Source: Burkholderiales bacterium RIFOXYD12_FULL_59_19
GTDB lineage: Bacteria; Pseudomonadota; Gammaproteobacteria; Burkholderiales; Burkholderiaceae_C
Direction: 5' to 3'
DNA length: 64,000 bases
Assembly: GCA_001771065.1 (NCBI GenBank)
Contig: MESQ01000007.1
Coordinates: forward strand, 1 to 64,000
Below, piece by piece: positions 16,521-23,862 of this stretch. Position 1 is the stretch's first letter, and each line of letters begins with the position of its first letter. Made by a program: the position numbers and the translations under genes. The notes beneath the pieces were generated by a model. That model saw only the letters and a program-made list of their open reading frames with translations, did no database searches and was not told the DNA's origin.

Positions 16521-16640
16521 TTCCGGTCGTCCATACGGTGCTTCCGTAAGTCGCGTACGCAGCGGGAGCAGACATTCGAGGGCGCGGTCCATTGACTGGA
16601 CTATAGTACGGCAACATCAAACGTCGACAGAGCAAAATAG

Positions 16641-16709
16641 GCCCAATCCGGCAGTCCACGCGGACGCTGCGCGATAAAGTCGCGCAGGCGCCTCAACTTT
16701 ACGTCAGGT
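16641..16709 (+). repeat. attC-like site A
   Basis: The 3' half closely resembles site B at 17,670-17,757; the two share GGACGCTGCGCGAT and an RAAGYCGCGC continuation. CTGCGCGA (16667-16674) and TCGCGCAG (16680-16687) form a perfect hairpin with loop TAAAG. The site ends ACGTCAGGT, which diverges by one base from the GTTRRRY integron core. The 5' core (GCCCAAT at 16641) is also one base off, and the outer arms do not pair well, so this copy is degenerate. It lies just before the start of an unknown gene. Confidence 0.45.
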
Positions 16710-16715
16710 CTCTCT

Positions 16716-17246
16716 ATGGAACTGCTCGGCTCACACAAAGTAAGTTTCGCTTCTGTGCGCGCATTCGCAATTCAATGTCATGCCTTAGATCTGTCGGCCT
16801 ACGATTTGCTGTTTACCAGCACGCACGTCGACAAAGATGAGAAAACCAAGAACGCATACGAAGAACAATTTACTAGCCAGTTGCTGACGCTTGCTATCGC
16901 TCTCCGAACTAAGTTCTATCAGGGTTACGATCACCGCTCCACGATTCCCTATGTGTCGCATTGCGGGTTCTTGTACAAATACGGTAAGAACGCAGAAGCG
17001 ACCGAACATTTTTCTATCAAAGATGTTTGCGACAAAATTATTCACGCAAACAAAGTGAAGAAATACCTCGAAGCTGGAATCGAGAAACCAACCACTTCGC
17101 TTTGCGGAAAGGCGCAGGATGGATCGTTATGGGAGCTTTCAATGTCGGTTAGCTTGTTCGCAGAAGCAGTCCTAAACTGGGTTCGCGATGTCGAAGAGAC
17201 CTATCCCTCCGGTCAACGCGAGCGGGGAGGGCGGGTTGAAGATTAA
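16716..17246 (+). CDS. Hypothetical protein in candidate integron cassette
   Basis: This 176-residue protein matches no family I recognise. It is soluble, with no signal peptide or membrane segment. Charged segments (THVDKDEKTKNAYEEQF, HANKVKKYLEAGIEK) and a YVSHCGFLYKYGK block are visible. Codon use is AT-richer than in the flanking chromosomal genes. It begins 7 bp after attC-like site A and is followed 32 bp later by a second unknown gene on the same strand. Position and composition suggest acquired cassette DNA. Confidence 0.6.
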   Translation: MELLGSHKVSFASVRAFAIQCHALDLSAYDLLFTSTHVDKDEKTKNAYEEQFTSQLLTLAIALRTKFYQGYDHRSTIPYVSHCGFLYKYGKNAEATEHFSIKDVCDKIIHANKVKKYLEAGIEKPTTSLCGKAQDGSLWELSMSVSLFAEAVLNWVRDVEETYPSGQRERGGRVED

Positions 17247-17278
17247 AGTGGTTTTGGAATTTGAACAGGAGAATTGAA

Positions 17279-17659
17279 ATGCGAAAACATGTTGCGATGC
17301 TGACCCCTTTGGCCGTTGGGCTTCTCGCCTTGTGGTTTATCTCCTGGGTTGCGGGGATGGGCGTGCTGGTCAATTCCATACCAAGTGTTGACGCAAATTT
17401 TCGCTATTGCGAGTACTTCATGGGTGTGTCGATACTGCGAAGGGAATTGCACTCTGACCGCTGCCCCGTTCTTCGCAGCGATGATATAGAGAGGATGTGT
17501 GAGGCAGTTGGTGATCGGGCTTTTTATACTTATGTCCCAGCCAAGAACGTTGAGCTTGATAAAGACCTTGCGACGCCTACATTAAAAGCAGTTTCAGAAG
17601 CTGCATATGCAGAGTGCAAACTCAAATATATATCAGCTAAATGGTTGCCAATTCCGTAG
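17279..17659 (+). CDS. Small membrane-anchored hypothetical protein
   Basis: This 126-residue protein starts at an ATG preceded by ACAGGAGA, a strong ribosome-binding site. Residues about 5-30 are one hydrophobic segment (LTPLAVGLLALWFISWVAG), either an uncleaved signal anchor or a signal peptide. The remainder is hydrophilic and contains four Cys (YCEYF, DRCPVL, RMCEAV, AECKLK), suggesting an exported domain with disulfides. No family is recognised. The attC-like site B begins 10 bp after its stop, as in an integron cassette. Confidence 0.6.
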   Translation: MRKHVAMLTPLAVGLLALWFISWVAGMGVLVNSIPSVDANFRYCEYFMGVSILRRELHSDRCPVLRSDDIERMCEAVGDRAFYTYVPAKNVELDKDLATPTLKAVSEAAYAECKLKYISAKWLPIP

Positions 17660-17669
17660 AGAGGCGATG

Positions 17670-17757
17670 AACATAACATGGCGATCGACCTCGCTCCCTT
17701 CGGTCGCTGGACGCTGCGCGATGAAGCCGCGCTGCGCCGGTCATCTCTACGTTAGGG
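17670..17757 (+). repeat. attC-like site B (59-base-element architecture)
   Basis: The order of elements matches an attC site. TAAC (17674-17677) pairs with GTTA (17751-17754). Inside these, GAT-c-GACC (17683-17690) pairs with GGTC-ATC, leaving one extrahelical base. The core stem GG-a-CGC-T-GCGCG pairs with CGCGC-T-GCGCC (17730-17740) around loop ATGAAGC, with one extruded A and one T-T mismatch. It ends ACGTTAGGG. It directly follows a small gene, where a cassette attC belongs. The core motifs are not perfect, and no integrase gene is in the window. Confidence 0.55.
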
Positions 17758-17759
17758 CA

Positions 17760-17853
17760 CCAAATCAAATGATTTGGATGGCCGCTATCTGTAAATGTGG
17801 CTGTCGGCTAGGGGTCTTCTGAAGTCATTCACGGCCAAAACTCGAATGACTTC
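17760..17853. repeat. Two short perfect inverted repeats in gene-free DNA
   Basis: CCAAATCA-AA-TGATTTGG (17760-17777) adjoins attC-like site B. GAAGTCATTC (17821-17830) and GAATGACTTC (17844-17853) form a second dyad with 10-bp arms and a 13-nt loop. They lie in the 453-bp stretch 17,660-18,112, in which I see no convincing gene. Confidence 0.5.
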
Positions 17854-17932
17854 TGACGCCCCCACCTACCGTTCAATCATCGATTCAGCCCCGCGTCTGG
17901 TCTTCTCATTCGAGTTCAAAAGTCGCTCGCAA

Positions 17933-18009
17933 GCAGGGGATGGGTTGGGGTGGCGGCCGATTTCTGGGCCTTTGACAGTATGAGGCCGCCGCCCCAACCC
18001 ATCCCCTGC
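17933..18009. repeat. Long inverted repeat with 26-bp arms
   Basis: The arms 17933-17958 and 17984-18009 are reverse complements except for one base (T at 17951 opposite a G-pairing position) and enclose a 25-nt loop. They are very GC-rich. The transcript would fold into a very stable hairpin from either strand. It sits downstream of the minus-strand transporter operon and of the plus-strand unknown genes, so it may stop transcription from both sides, although no T tract is present. Confidence 0.75.
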
Positions 18010-18112
18010 CACCCACAATTGCTCCATGGCAGTCAATGACGGGGCATCTAAAACCCCACTCCTTGCCGAAGCTCAAAGCCCGTTATCACAGCAGCTTGTC
18101 TCAAACAAACCC

Positions 18113-19006
18113 TCAATCCCCCCGCGCCAACCGCGACACCTCCCGCATTGTCAGCAGCGTATTCCCCACACCACTGGCCGCAATGACACAAATACCCGCC
18201 CAGGCCCACAGATCAGGCACATGGCCAAACACCAGCCAGCCGCCCAGCATGGCAAAGCCGATCTGGCTGTACAGGTAGGGCGTCAGCACCGGGGCCGAGG
18301 CGCACATGTAGGCGCGGATCAGCATCAGGTGGCCAAAGGTGCCCAAACAACCCACCAGCAAAAACCAGTGCCAGTAGGTCAGCAGCAGCTCAGGGCGCCA
18401 GCCGGTTAACACCAGCACCAGACTCATGATCAGGGCGCCCACCAGGCCGGTGTAAAAGTGCGTGGTGTAGGGGTTTTCTTCACCACTCATGCGGCTGGTG
18501 AGCACCTGAAACCAGGCGTAACTGGTCACAACCCCGACCGGATATACCAGCGCCCAGCCAAACAGCTGGCCGCCGGGGCGCACCACTAGCAGCACACCGA
18601 TCAAGCCGCCCGCCATCAGCCACCAGCGCAGCCGCGCCACATGGGTCTTCAGAAACCAGGCCGACATGGCCGTGGCCACCAGCGGCGACAGCATCATCAT
18701 GGCGGTGAATTCACCCACCGGCAAATGCTGCAGGCCAAAGAACGAACAGCCGGTGGTGATCAGCAGCAGGCCACCACGCAGCAACTGAAAGCGTGGGTTG
18801 CGGGTGTGAAACAGCTCAGCTTTTTGTAGCGGGTAACGCACGGCCAGTGTGCTCAGAACCTGAAAAGCATACCTAAACCACAACAACATCAGCACCGGAA
18901 TGACCTGGGTGACGTATTTGGTGGTGGTGTCCATGCTGGCAAAGGTCAGTGCCGCCAGCACGATCAGAGCGATACCCGCGCCCTGGCGGCTGCGCCAGAA
19001 AATCAT
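18113..19006 (-). CDS. DMT-superfamily (EamA-type) transporter
   Basis: This 297-residue inner-membrane protein has about ten hydrophobic segments in two similar halves, the EamA layout. The first half carries TFASMDTTTKYVTQVIPVLMLLWFRYAF and the second a YSQIGFAMLGGWLVFGHVPD block near the end. The substrate is unknown; family members export or import small metabolites. It starts 5 bp after the 2,4-dienoyl-CoA-reductase-like gene and is therefore the last gene of that catabolic operon. Transport of the operon's substrate or an overflow product is a reasonable inference. Confidence 0.85.
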   Translation of the reverse strand: MIFWRSRQGAGIALIVLAALTFASMDTTTKYVTQVIPVLMLLWFRYAFQVLSTLAVRYPLQKAELFHTRNPRFQLLRGGLLLITTGCSFFGLQHLPVGEFTAMMMLSPLVATAMSAWFLKTHVARLRWWLMAGGLIGVLLVVRPGGQLFGWALVYPVGVVTSYAWFQVLTSRMSGEENPYTTHFYTGLVGALIMSLVLVLTGWRPELLLTYWHWFLLVGCLGTFGHLMLIRAYMCASAPVLTPYLYSQIGFAMLGGWLVFGHVPDLWAWAGICVIAASGVGNTLLTMREVSRLARGD

Positions 19007-19011
19007 GGGGG

Positions 19012-21060
19012 TTAAATCTCCAGCGCCAGGCGGCTGGCTTGCTCGATGGCGCGGCGCGCGTCCAGCTCGGCGGCGGCATCCGCACCCCCCACCACATGCA
19101 CCGGCAAGTTCGGGGCGATGTTTTTCAGTTGGGTTTCAAGCTCACGCACCGGCTCCTGCCCGGCGCAGAGAATGACGGTGTCGAAAGGCAGCGTGACCTG
19201 TCCGCCGTCCTTGGTGGTGTAGTGCAGGCCGGCGTCGTCAATGCGCTGGGTGCTCACACCCGTCAAAATCGGCACGCCAAAACGCAGCACCTTGTCGCGC
19301 CGAATCCAGCCGGTGGTCACGGCCAGTGAGGCGCCGGGGCGTTTGTCGCTGCGCTGCAGCACGGTCAGTTGCCGTCGCGCGGGCACTTGTTCTGGCCGGG
19401 GACTGCGCCCACCGGCAGACTCGGCGCTGATGTCCAACCCGTATTCAGCGGCAAAGTCGTGTACGGCGGGCGGCGTGTGGGGTGCATCACCCAGCAAAAA
19501 CTCCACCATGTCATACGCAATGGCGCCAGCACCAATGATGACCACGCGTTCACCCACCGGGGCCGCGCCCGACAGCGCCTGGTCATAACGCAACACGTCG
19601 GGCCGATGGCTGCCGGGAAACTCGGGCTGGCGTGGCCGGACGCCAGAGGCCAACACAACCGCGTCGAAATCGCCATTGGCAAGCTGCTCGGCCGTCACCG
19701 CGCAGTTCAGCCGAACATCCACGTTTTCCTCGGTCAGTCGGCCTCGGAAGTAGCGCAGCATTTCGTCAAATTCGGTTTTGCCCGGCACCTTGCGCGCCAG
19801 GCACAGCTGGCCACCGGTCTCGGCGCCGGCTTCAAACAGGGTCACCCGGTGGCCACGCTCGGCGGCATTAAAGGCGAAGTTCATGCCCGCCGCCCCCGCG
19901 CCCACCACGGCGATGCGTTTGGCGGGTGCTGCCGGGCGCATGACCCAGTCCAGCTCACGCCCGGCACGCGGGTTCACCAGACACGTGGCAGTTTTGTGGC
20001 GGAAGATGTTGTCCAGACAAGCCTGGTTGCAGGCAATGCAGGTGTTGATGCGCTGGGCCTGACCGAGCCGCGCCTTGCGGGCAAAGTCGGGGTCGGCCAG
20101 CAGCGGGCGCGCCATGGACACCAGATCCGCCTGGCCAGATGCCAGAAGGGTTTCGGCCACTTCGGGCGCGTTGATGCGGTTGGAGGCCATGACGGGGATC
20201 GTGACCACCGCCTTGATCCGGCTCACCGCGTAAGCCCAGCCGGCGCGCGGTACGTTGTGTGACACCGTGGGCACATCAGACTCATGCCAGCCAATGCCGG
20301 TGTTCAGCATGTCGGCCCCGGCCAGCTCGGCGCGCCGGGCCAGTTCCAGCGTCTCATCACCGGTCATGCCGCCTTCGACCAAATCCAGCGCCGAGATGCG
20401 GTAGATGATGGCAAAGTCAGGGCCCACCGCCTGCCGCACGGCTTTGATGATTTCGATGGGGAAACGGATGCGGCCCTCAAAGTCGCCGCCAAATTCGTCC
20501 GTGCGCTGGTTGGTGCATGGCGCGGTGAACTCGTTGATCAAGTAGCCCTCCGACCCCATGATCTCGACGGCGTGGTAGCCGAGATTCCGGGCCATCACAG
20601 CGGCCCGCGCGTAGTCGTCGATGGTTTGCCAAACCTCTTGCGTCCTCAGCGCGTGCGGTGTGAACTTGTTGATGCGCGCCCGCTGGTTGCTGGGGCCGAC
20701 GCAGCCTTCAATTTTTGCGTACCGGCCCGCGTGCAGCAGTTGCAAACAGACTTGGGTGTTGGTGCCGTGCACTGCTTCCACAATGGCCCGGTGCCAGTCC
20801 AGGTCAGCATCAGCCGCCATGACGGGCGCGTCGTCCTCCATGCGACCTTCCAGGTTCGGAGAAACGCCACCCGTGATGATGAGCCCGATCTCGCCCTTGG
20901 CGCGGGCCCGGTAGAACGCTTTGATGCGCTCAACGGGCCGGTCCATGCTCTCCAGGCGGGTGTGCATGGCGCCCATGACCATGCGGTTGCGCAAATGCAG
21001 GTTGCGCACCACCAGCGGTGCCAGCAGCCGGGGATAGCTGGCTTGGGGCGCGCTGGTCAT
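19012..21060 (-). CDS. 2,4-Dienoyl-CoA reductase-like NADH:flavin oxidoreductase
   Basis: This 682-residue protein has the FadH layout: an N-terminal old-yellow-enzyme TIM barrel (residues about 1-370) with FMN and Tyr/His active-site region, a 4Fe-4S motif C-x2-C-x3-C-x11-C (CIACNQACLDNIF then TATCLVNP), and a C-terminal FAD/NAD(P) domain with VVGAGAAGMNFAFNAAERG. FadH reduces conjugated double bonds of dienoyl-CoA esters. The gene overlaps the hydratase gene by 4 bp within an acyl-CoA operon. It could reduce a diene on a ring or chain CoA ester; the exact substrate is not visible. Confidence 0.85.
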   Translation of the reverse strand: MTSAPQASYPRLLAPLVVRNLHLRNRMVMGAMHTRLESMDRPVERIKAFYRARAKGEIGLIITGGVSPNLEGRMEDDAPVMAADADLDWHRAIVEAVHGTNTQVCLQLLHAGRYAKIEGCVGPSNQRARINKFTPHALRTQEVWQTIDDYARAAVMARNLGYHAVEIMGSEGYLINEFTAPCTNQRTDEFGGDFEGRIRFPIEIIKAVRQAVGPDFAIIYRISALDLVEGGMTGDETLELARRAELAGADMLNTGIGWHESDVPTVSHNVPRAGWAYAVSRIKAVVTIPVMASNRINAPEVAETLLASGQADLVSMARPLLADPDFARKARLGQAQRINTCIACNQACLDNIFRHKTATCLVNPRAGRELDWVMRPAAPAKRIAVVGAGAAGMNFAFNAAERGHRVTLFEAGAETGGQLCLARKVPGKTEFDEMLRYFRGRLTEENVDVRLNCAVTAEQLANGDFDAVVLASGVRPRQPEFPGSHRPDVLRYDQALSGAAPVGERVVIIGAGAIAYDMVEFLLGDAPHTPPAVHDFAAEYGLDISAESAGGRSPRPEQVPARRQLTVLQRSDKRPGASLAVTTGWIRRDKVLRFGVPILTGVSTQRIDDAGLHYTTKDGGQVTLPFDTVILCAGQEPVRELETQLKNIAPNLPVHVVGGADAAAELDARRAIEQASRLALEI

Positions 21061-21911
21061 CGGCTAGCTCCGTAGTTCGGCGCGCGCTTTTCACGAAAGG
21101 CGGCCACACCTTCTTTCATGAAGGCTTCAAAACACATGGCCTGGCCGCGGTCTTCCAGCGCCATCACGGTGGCCAGGTTGCTGGTTTCCTGCGCCATGGC
21201 CAAGCCGTCTTTGGTCAGGCGCAGGCCCACCGGCGACATGGCCAGCATTTCTTGCACCAGTTCTTTGGCGGTTTCCGCCAGCTTGTCTTCGGGTACCACG
21301 TCATTGACCAGACCAATTCGCAGTGCGCGCTCGGCGTTGACAAAGCGGCCGGTGTACATCAGCTCGGCGGCAATGGCCGGCCCTACCGCGCGTGGCAAAA
21401 AGTAGCTGATGCCCATGTCACACCCGGTCAAACCGATTTTGGCCATGGCCACGTTCATGCGGGCGTTGGGCGCCGCAAAACGCACATCACAACCCAGCGC
21501 CAGCGCAAACCCACCGCCGCAGGCCGCACCTTGCAACAAGCCAACGATGGGCTGCGGGCAGCGGCGCATGCGCAGCACCACCGCAGAGAGTTGGCGCTGC
21601 AGGCGCAGGCCCTGATCCAGTGACACGGTCAGCTGGTCCACGTCTTCCAGGTCGTAACCGGCACAAAAATGCCGCCCCAAGCCGCGCATCACCACCACGC
21701 GCACATCCTGCCGATCCGGCAGGCTGCCAAAGTAGTCGTACAGCTCCTGGGTCAGCGCCAGATTGAGCGCGTTGAAGTTGTCGGGCCTTGAGAGGCTGAG
21801 CCATTCCACATCACCGTCGCGCTGCACGTCGATGCAACGCCAGGGCTGGCCTGAATCCGTGAGCTTGGGCGCTTGGGTGGTCTGGCTGGCGGTAGAGAGG
21901 GCTTGGGTCAT
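21057..21911 (-). CDS. Enoyl-CoA hydratase/isomerase family protein
   Basis: This crotonase-family protein has 284 residues from the ATG at 21911 (GGAAAG upstream). Oxyanion-hole motifs are HFCAGYDLEDV and LQGAACGGGFALALGCD. The position of the first catalytic Glu of crotonase appears not to be conserved (MAKIGLTGCDMGISYFLPR), so it may be an isomerase, hydrolase or atypical hydratase. The C-terminal FREKRAPNYG resembles the BadI/MenB-like end. It lies between an acyl-CoA dehydrogenase gene and a dienoyl-CoA reductase gene. It is one candidate for the BadK-type step missing at the CHC locus. Confidence 0.82.
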   Translation of the reverse strand: MTQALSTASQTTQAPKLTDSGQPWRCIDVQRDGDVEWLSLSRPDNFNALNLALTQELYDYFGSLPDRQDVRVVVMRGLGRHFCAGYDLEDVDQLTVSLDQGLRLQRQLSAVVLRMRRCPQPIVGLLQGAACGGGFALALGCDVRFAAPNARMNVAMAKIGLTGCDMGISYFLPRAVGPAIAAELMYTGRFVNAERALRIGLVNDVVPEDKLAETAKELVQEMLAMSPVGLRLTKDGLAMAQETSNLATVMALEDRGQAMCFEAFMKEGVAAFREKRAPNYGASR

Positions 21912-21943
21912 GGTGAGGCTTTCCAATGGGTTGTTTGAAGGCG

Positions 21944-23086
21944 TTACAGTGTGCGGGCAATCAGCTCGCGCATGATCTCGTTGGAGCCGCCGTAGATGCG
22001 GTGCACGCGGGCATCGGCAAAGGCGCGGGCAATTGGATATTCCCACATGTAGCCGTAGCCGCCGTGTAATTGCAGGCACTGGTCCAGCACGCGGCCCATC
22101 AGCTCGGTGCACCAGTACTTGGCCATGGCGGCCACCGCTTTGTCTAGCTCGCCATTGCACACCTCGCTCAGGCAGCGGTCAACAAAGGTCTGGGCGATCT
22201 CAATCTCGGTCTTGATTTCGGCCAGGCGAAAACGGGTGTTCTGGTAGTCGGCAATCAGGGTGCCAAACGCCTTGCGCTGGCGGGTGTAGTCCACCGTCCA
22301 TTGCAACGCCGCACTGCTGGTGGCCACCGCACCTACCGCAATTTGCAGCCGCTCCCAGGCCAGTTCTTTGCTGAGCAAGCCAAAACCCTTGTTCTCCTGA
22401 CCCAACATGTTGCGCTGGGTCAGCACCACGTTGTCAAAGTACAGCTCGCAGGTGTCTTGCGCCTTCATGCCGATTTTTTTGAAGTTCTGGCCCCGGGTGA
22501 CACCGGGCATGGAGGCTTCAACCACCCACAGGGTCAGGTCCTTGCCGTCGGGGTCTTTGCTGGACTTGGCCGCCACCACCAGAATGTCGGCGCATTGTCC
22601 GTTGGTGATGAAGGTTTTTTGGCCGTTCAAAATCCATTCGTCACCCTGGCGAATGGCGGTGGTACGGATGGCGCGCAGGTCGCTGCCCGCGCTGGGTTCG
22701 GTCATCACAATCGCGCCAATCAGTTCACCACGCGCCATGGCGGGTAACCAGGCTTGCTGTTGTTCTGGCGTGCCGTAGTTGACGATATACGGTGCAACAA
22801 TGTCCGAGTGGGTCGAGAAGCCCGGGCCGGACAAACCCAGCCGGGCCTGTTCCTCGATCAGGATGGCAGCAAACAGCCGGTCGGCCCCACTGCCGCCGCA
22901 GGATTCGGGCAGGGTGGTGCACAGAAAACCTTCCTTGCCGGCTTTTAACCAGACCTCGCGCGGGGCCACACCGGCGTCTTCCCAGTCGCTGTGGAAGGGA
23001 GCCACTTCCTGCTCAAAAAACTTGCGGGCCGAGTCACGAAAGGCCTCATGGTCGGGGCTGAAGATGTTGCGGGTGAGGATGGTCAT
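21944..23086 (-). CDS. Acyl-CoA dehydrogenase, LCAD/IVD-type active site
   Basis: This protein has 380 residues from the ATG at 23086 (CAGGAGA upstream). FAD/substrate motif is IVMTEPSAGSDLRA. At the usual catalytic position it has IYGGSNEIM with Gly, but Glu-245 in KELAWERLQIA sits where long-chain and isovaleryl-CoA dehydrogenases keep their catalytic base, so it should be active. It is fourth of seven genes in an operon with a ligase and two hydratases. A branched, long or bulky acyl-CoA is a likelier substrate than a short straight one. Confidence 0.85.
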   Translation of the reverse strand: MTILTRNIFSPDHEAFRDSARKFFEQEVAPFHSDWEDAGVAPREVWLKAGKEGFLCTTLPESCGGSGADRLFAAILIEEQARLGLSGPGFSTHSDIVAPYIVNYGTPEQQQAWLPAMARGELIGAIVMTEPSAGSDLRAIRTTAIRQGDEWILNGQKTFITNGQCADILVVAAKSSKDPDGKDLTLWVVEASMPGVTRGQNFKKIGMKAQDTCELYFDNVVLTQRNMLGQENKGFGLLSKELAWERLQIAVGAVATSSAALQWTVDYTRQRKAFGTLIADYQNTRFRLAEIKTEIEIAQTFVDRCLSEVCNGELDKAVAAMAKYWCTELMGRVLDQCLQLHGGYGYMWEYPIARAFADARVHRIYGGSNEIMRELIARTL

Positions 23087-23103
23087 GGGGTCTCCTGATG
23101 GGT

Positions 23104-23862
23104 TCAGTTGCGCGGGGCAAGAAAAGCTTTGACACGGGTCTGGGCTTCGACCGTGGTCACCAGGGTGTGGATGCCATTGAGTTCGGCATCGAACCCTTCG
23201 GCGGCCAGCCTGCCCACCTGTGCCATGCAGCGTTTGGCAAGCTGCAGGGCGGGCGCCGACTGGGCCGCGATGCGCTGCACCAGCGCTTGCGCTTCCTGCG
23301 CTAATTTTTCGGGTGCCACCGCCCATTGCACCATGCCCAACTGACAGGCAGTGGTGCCATCCACCACATCACAGCCCAGAATGATGCGAGCGGCCGTGCC
23401 CGGGCCACACAAGCGGGTCAGGCGCTGTGTGCCACCAGCCCCGGGGATCAGCCCCAGCTTGGCTTCGGGCAAACCGAGTTTGGCACTGGTGGAAACCATG
23501 CGCAGGTCACAGCTGAGCGCCAGCTCAAACCCGCCACCCAATGCGCTGCCGCCAATTTCTGCCAGCGTGACACCAGGCAAGGCTTCAATGCGATCGAATA
23601 ACGCATGAAAACCACGGATGTTTTGCCGCATCATTTCGGCACCGTTGTCCATGGCAAAGCAGCTTTGCACTTGCGCCAGGTCGGCCCCGGCGCAAAAGGC
23701 TTTTTGGTCGCTGCGCAGGTGCAGCACAGTCAGGTCTGTCTTGGCGGCCAGCCCGTCCAGCAGTTGCATGAAACCGGCAACAAATTCTGTACTGATGGCA
23801 TTCACCGGTGCACGCTGCATGGTGACACGCACCACGGCACCGAGGTCTTCAACTTTAAACAT
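23104..23862 (-). CDS. Enoyl-CoA hydratase/isomerase family protein
   Basis: This 252-residue crotonase-family protein has KAFCAGADLAQV and EIGGSALGGGFELALSCDLR forming the oxyanion hole, and LPEAKLGLIPGAGGTQRL carrying the catalytic Glu of true hydratases. It should hydrate a 2-enoyl-CoA to 3-hydroxyacyl-CoA. The start overlaps the end of the AMP-ligase gene by 8 bp. Because the CHC locus has no badK, this canonical hydratase is the better local candidate for hydrating cyclohexenecarboxyl-CoA, but it more simply serves its own operon. Confidence 0.85.
   Translation of the reverse strand: MFKVEDLGAVVRVTMQRAPVNAISTEFVAGFMQLLDGLAAKTDLTVLHLRSDQKAFCAGADLAQVQSCFAMDNGAEMMRQNIRGFHALFDRIEALPGVTLAEIGGSALGGGFELALSCDLRMVSTSAKLGLPEAKLGLIPGAGGTQRLTRLCGPGTAARIILGCDVVDGTTACQLGMVQWAVAPEKLAQEAQALVQRIAAQSAPALQLAKRCMAQVGRLAAEGFDAELNGIHTLVTTVEAQTRVKAFLAPRN

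Noticed and set aside
16641-18009. CRISPR array in the repeat-rich accessory region
   Set aside because: There are no regularly spaced direct repeats with unique spacers; the repeats are single inverted dyads and two attC-like sites.
14081-18112. An integron integrase, transposase or phage integrase next to the attC-like sites
   Set aside because: No tyrosine recombinase or transposase motif is present in any frame here; the cluster, if real, lacks its integrase.
21057-21911. Calling this hydratase BadK
   Set aside because: The usual catalytic Glu region of hydratases is changed and the gene belongs to another operon; the evidence does not support the specific name.
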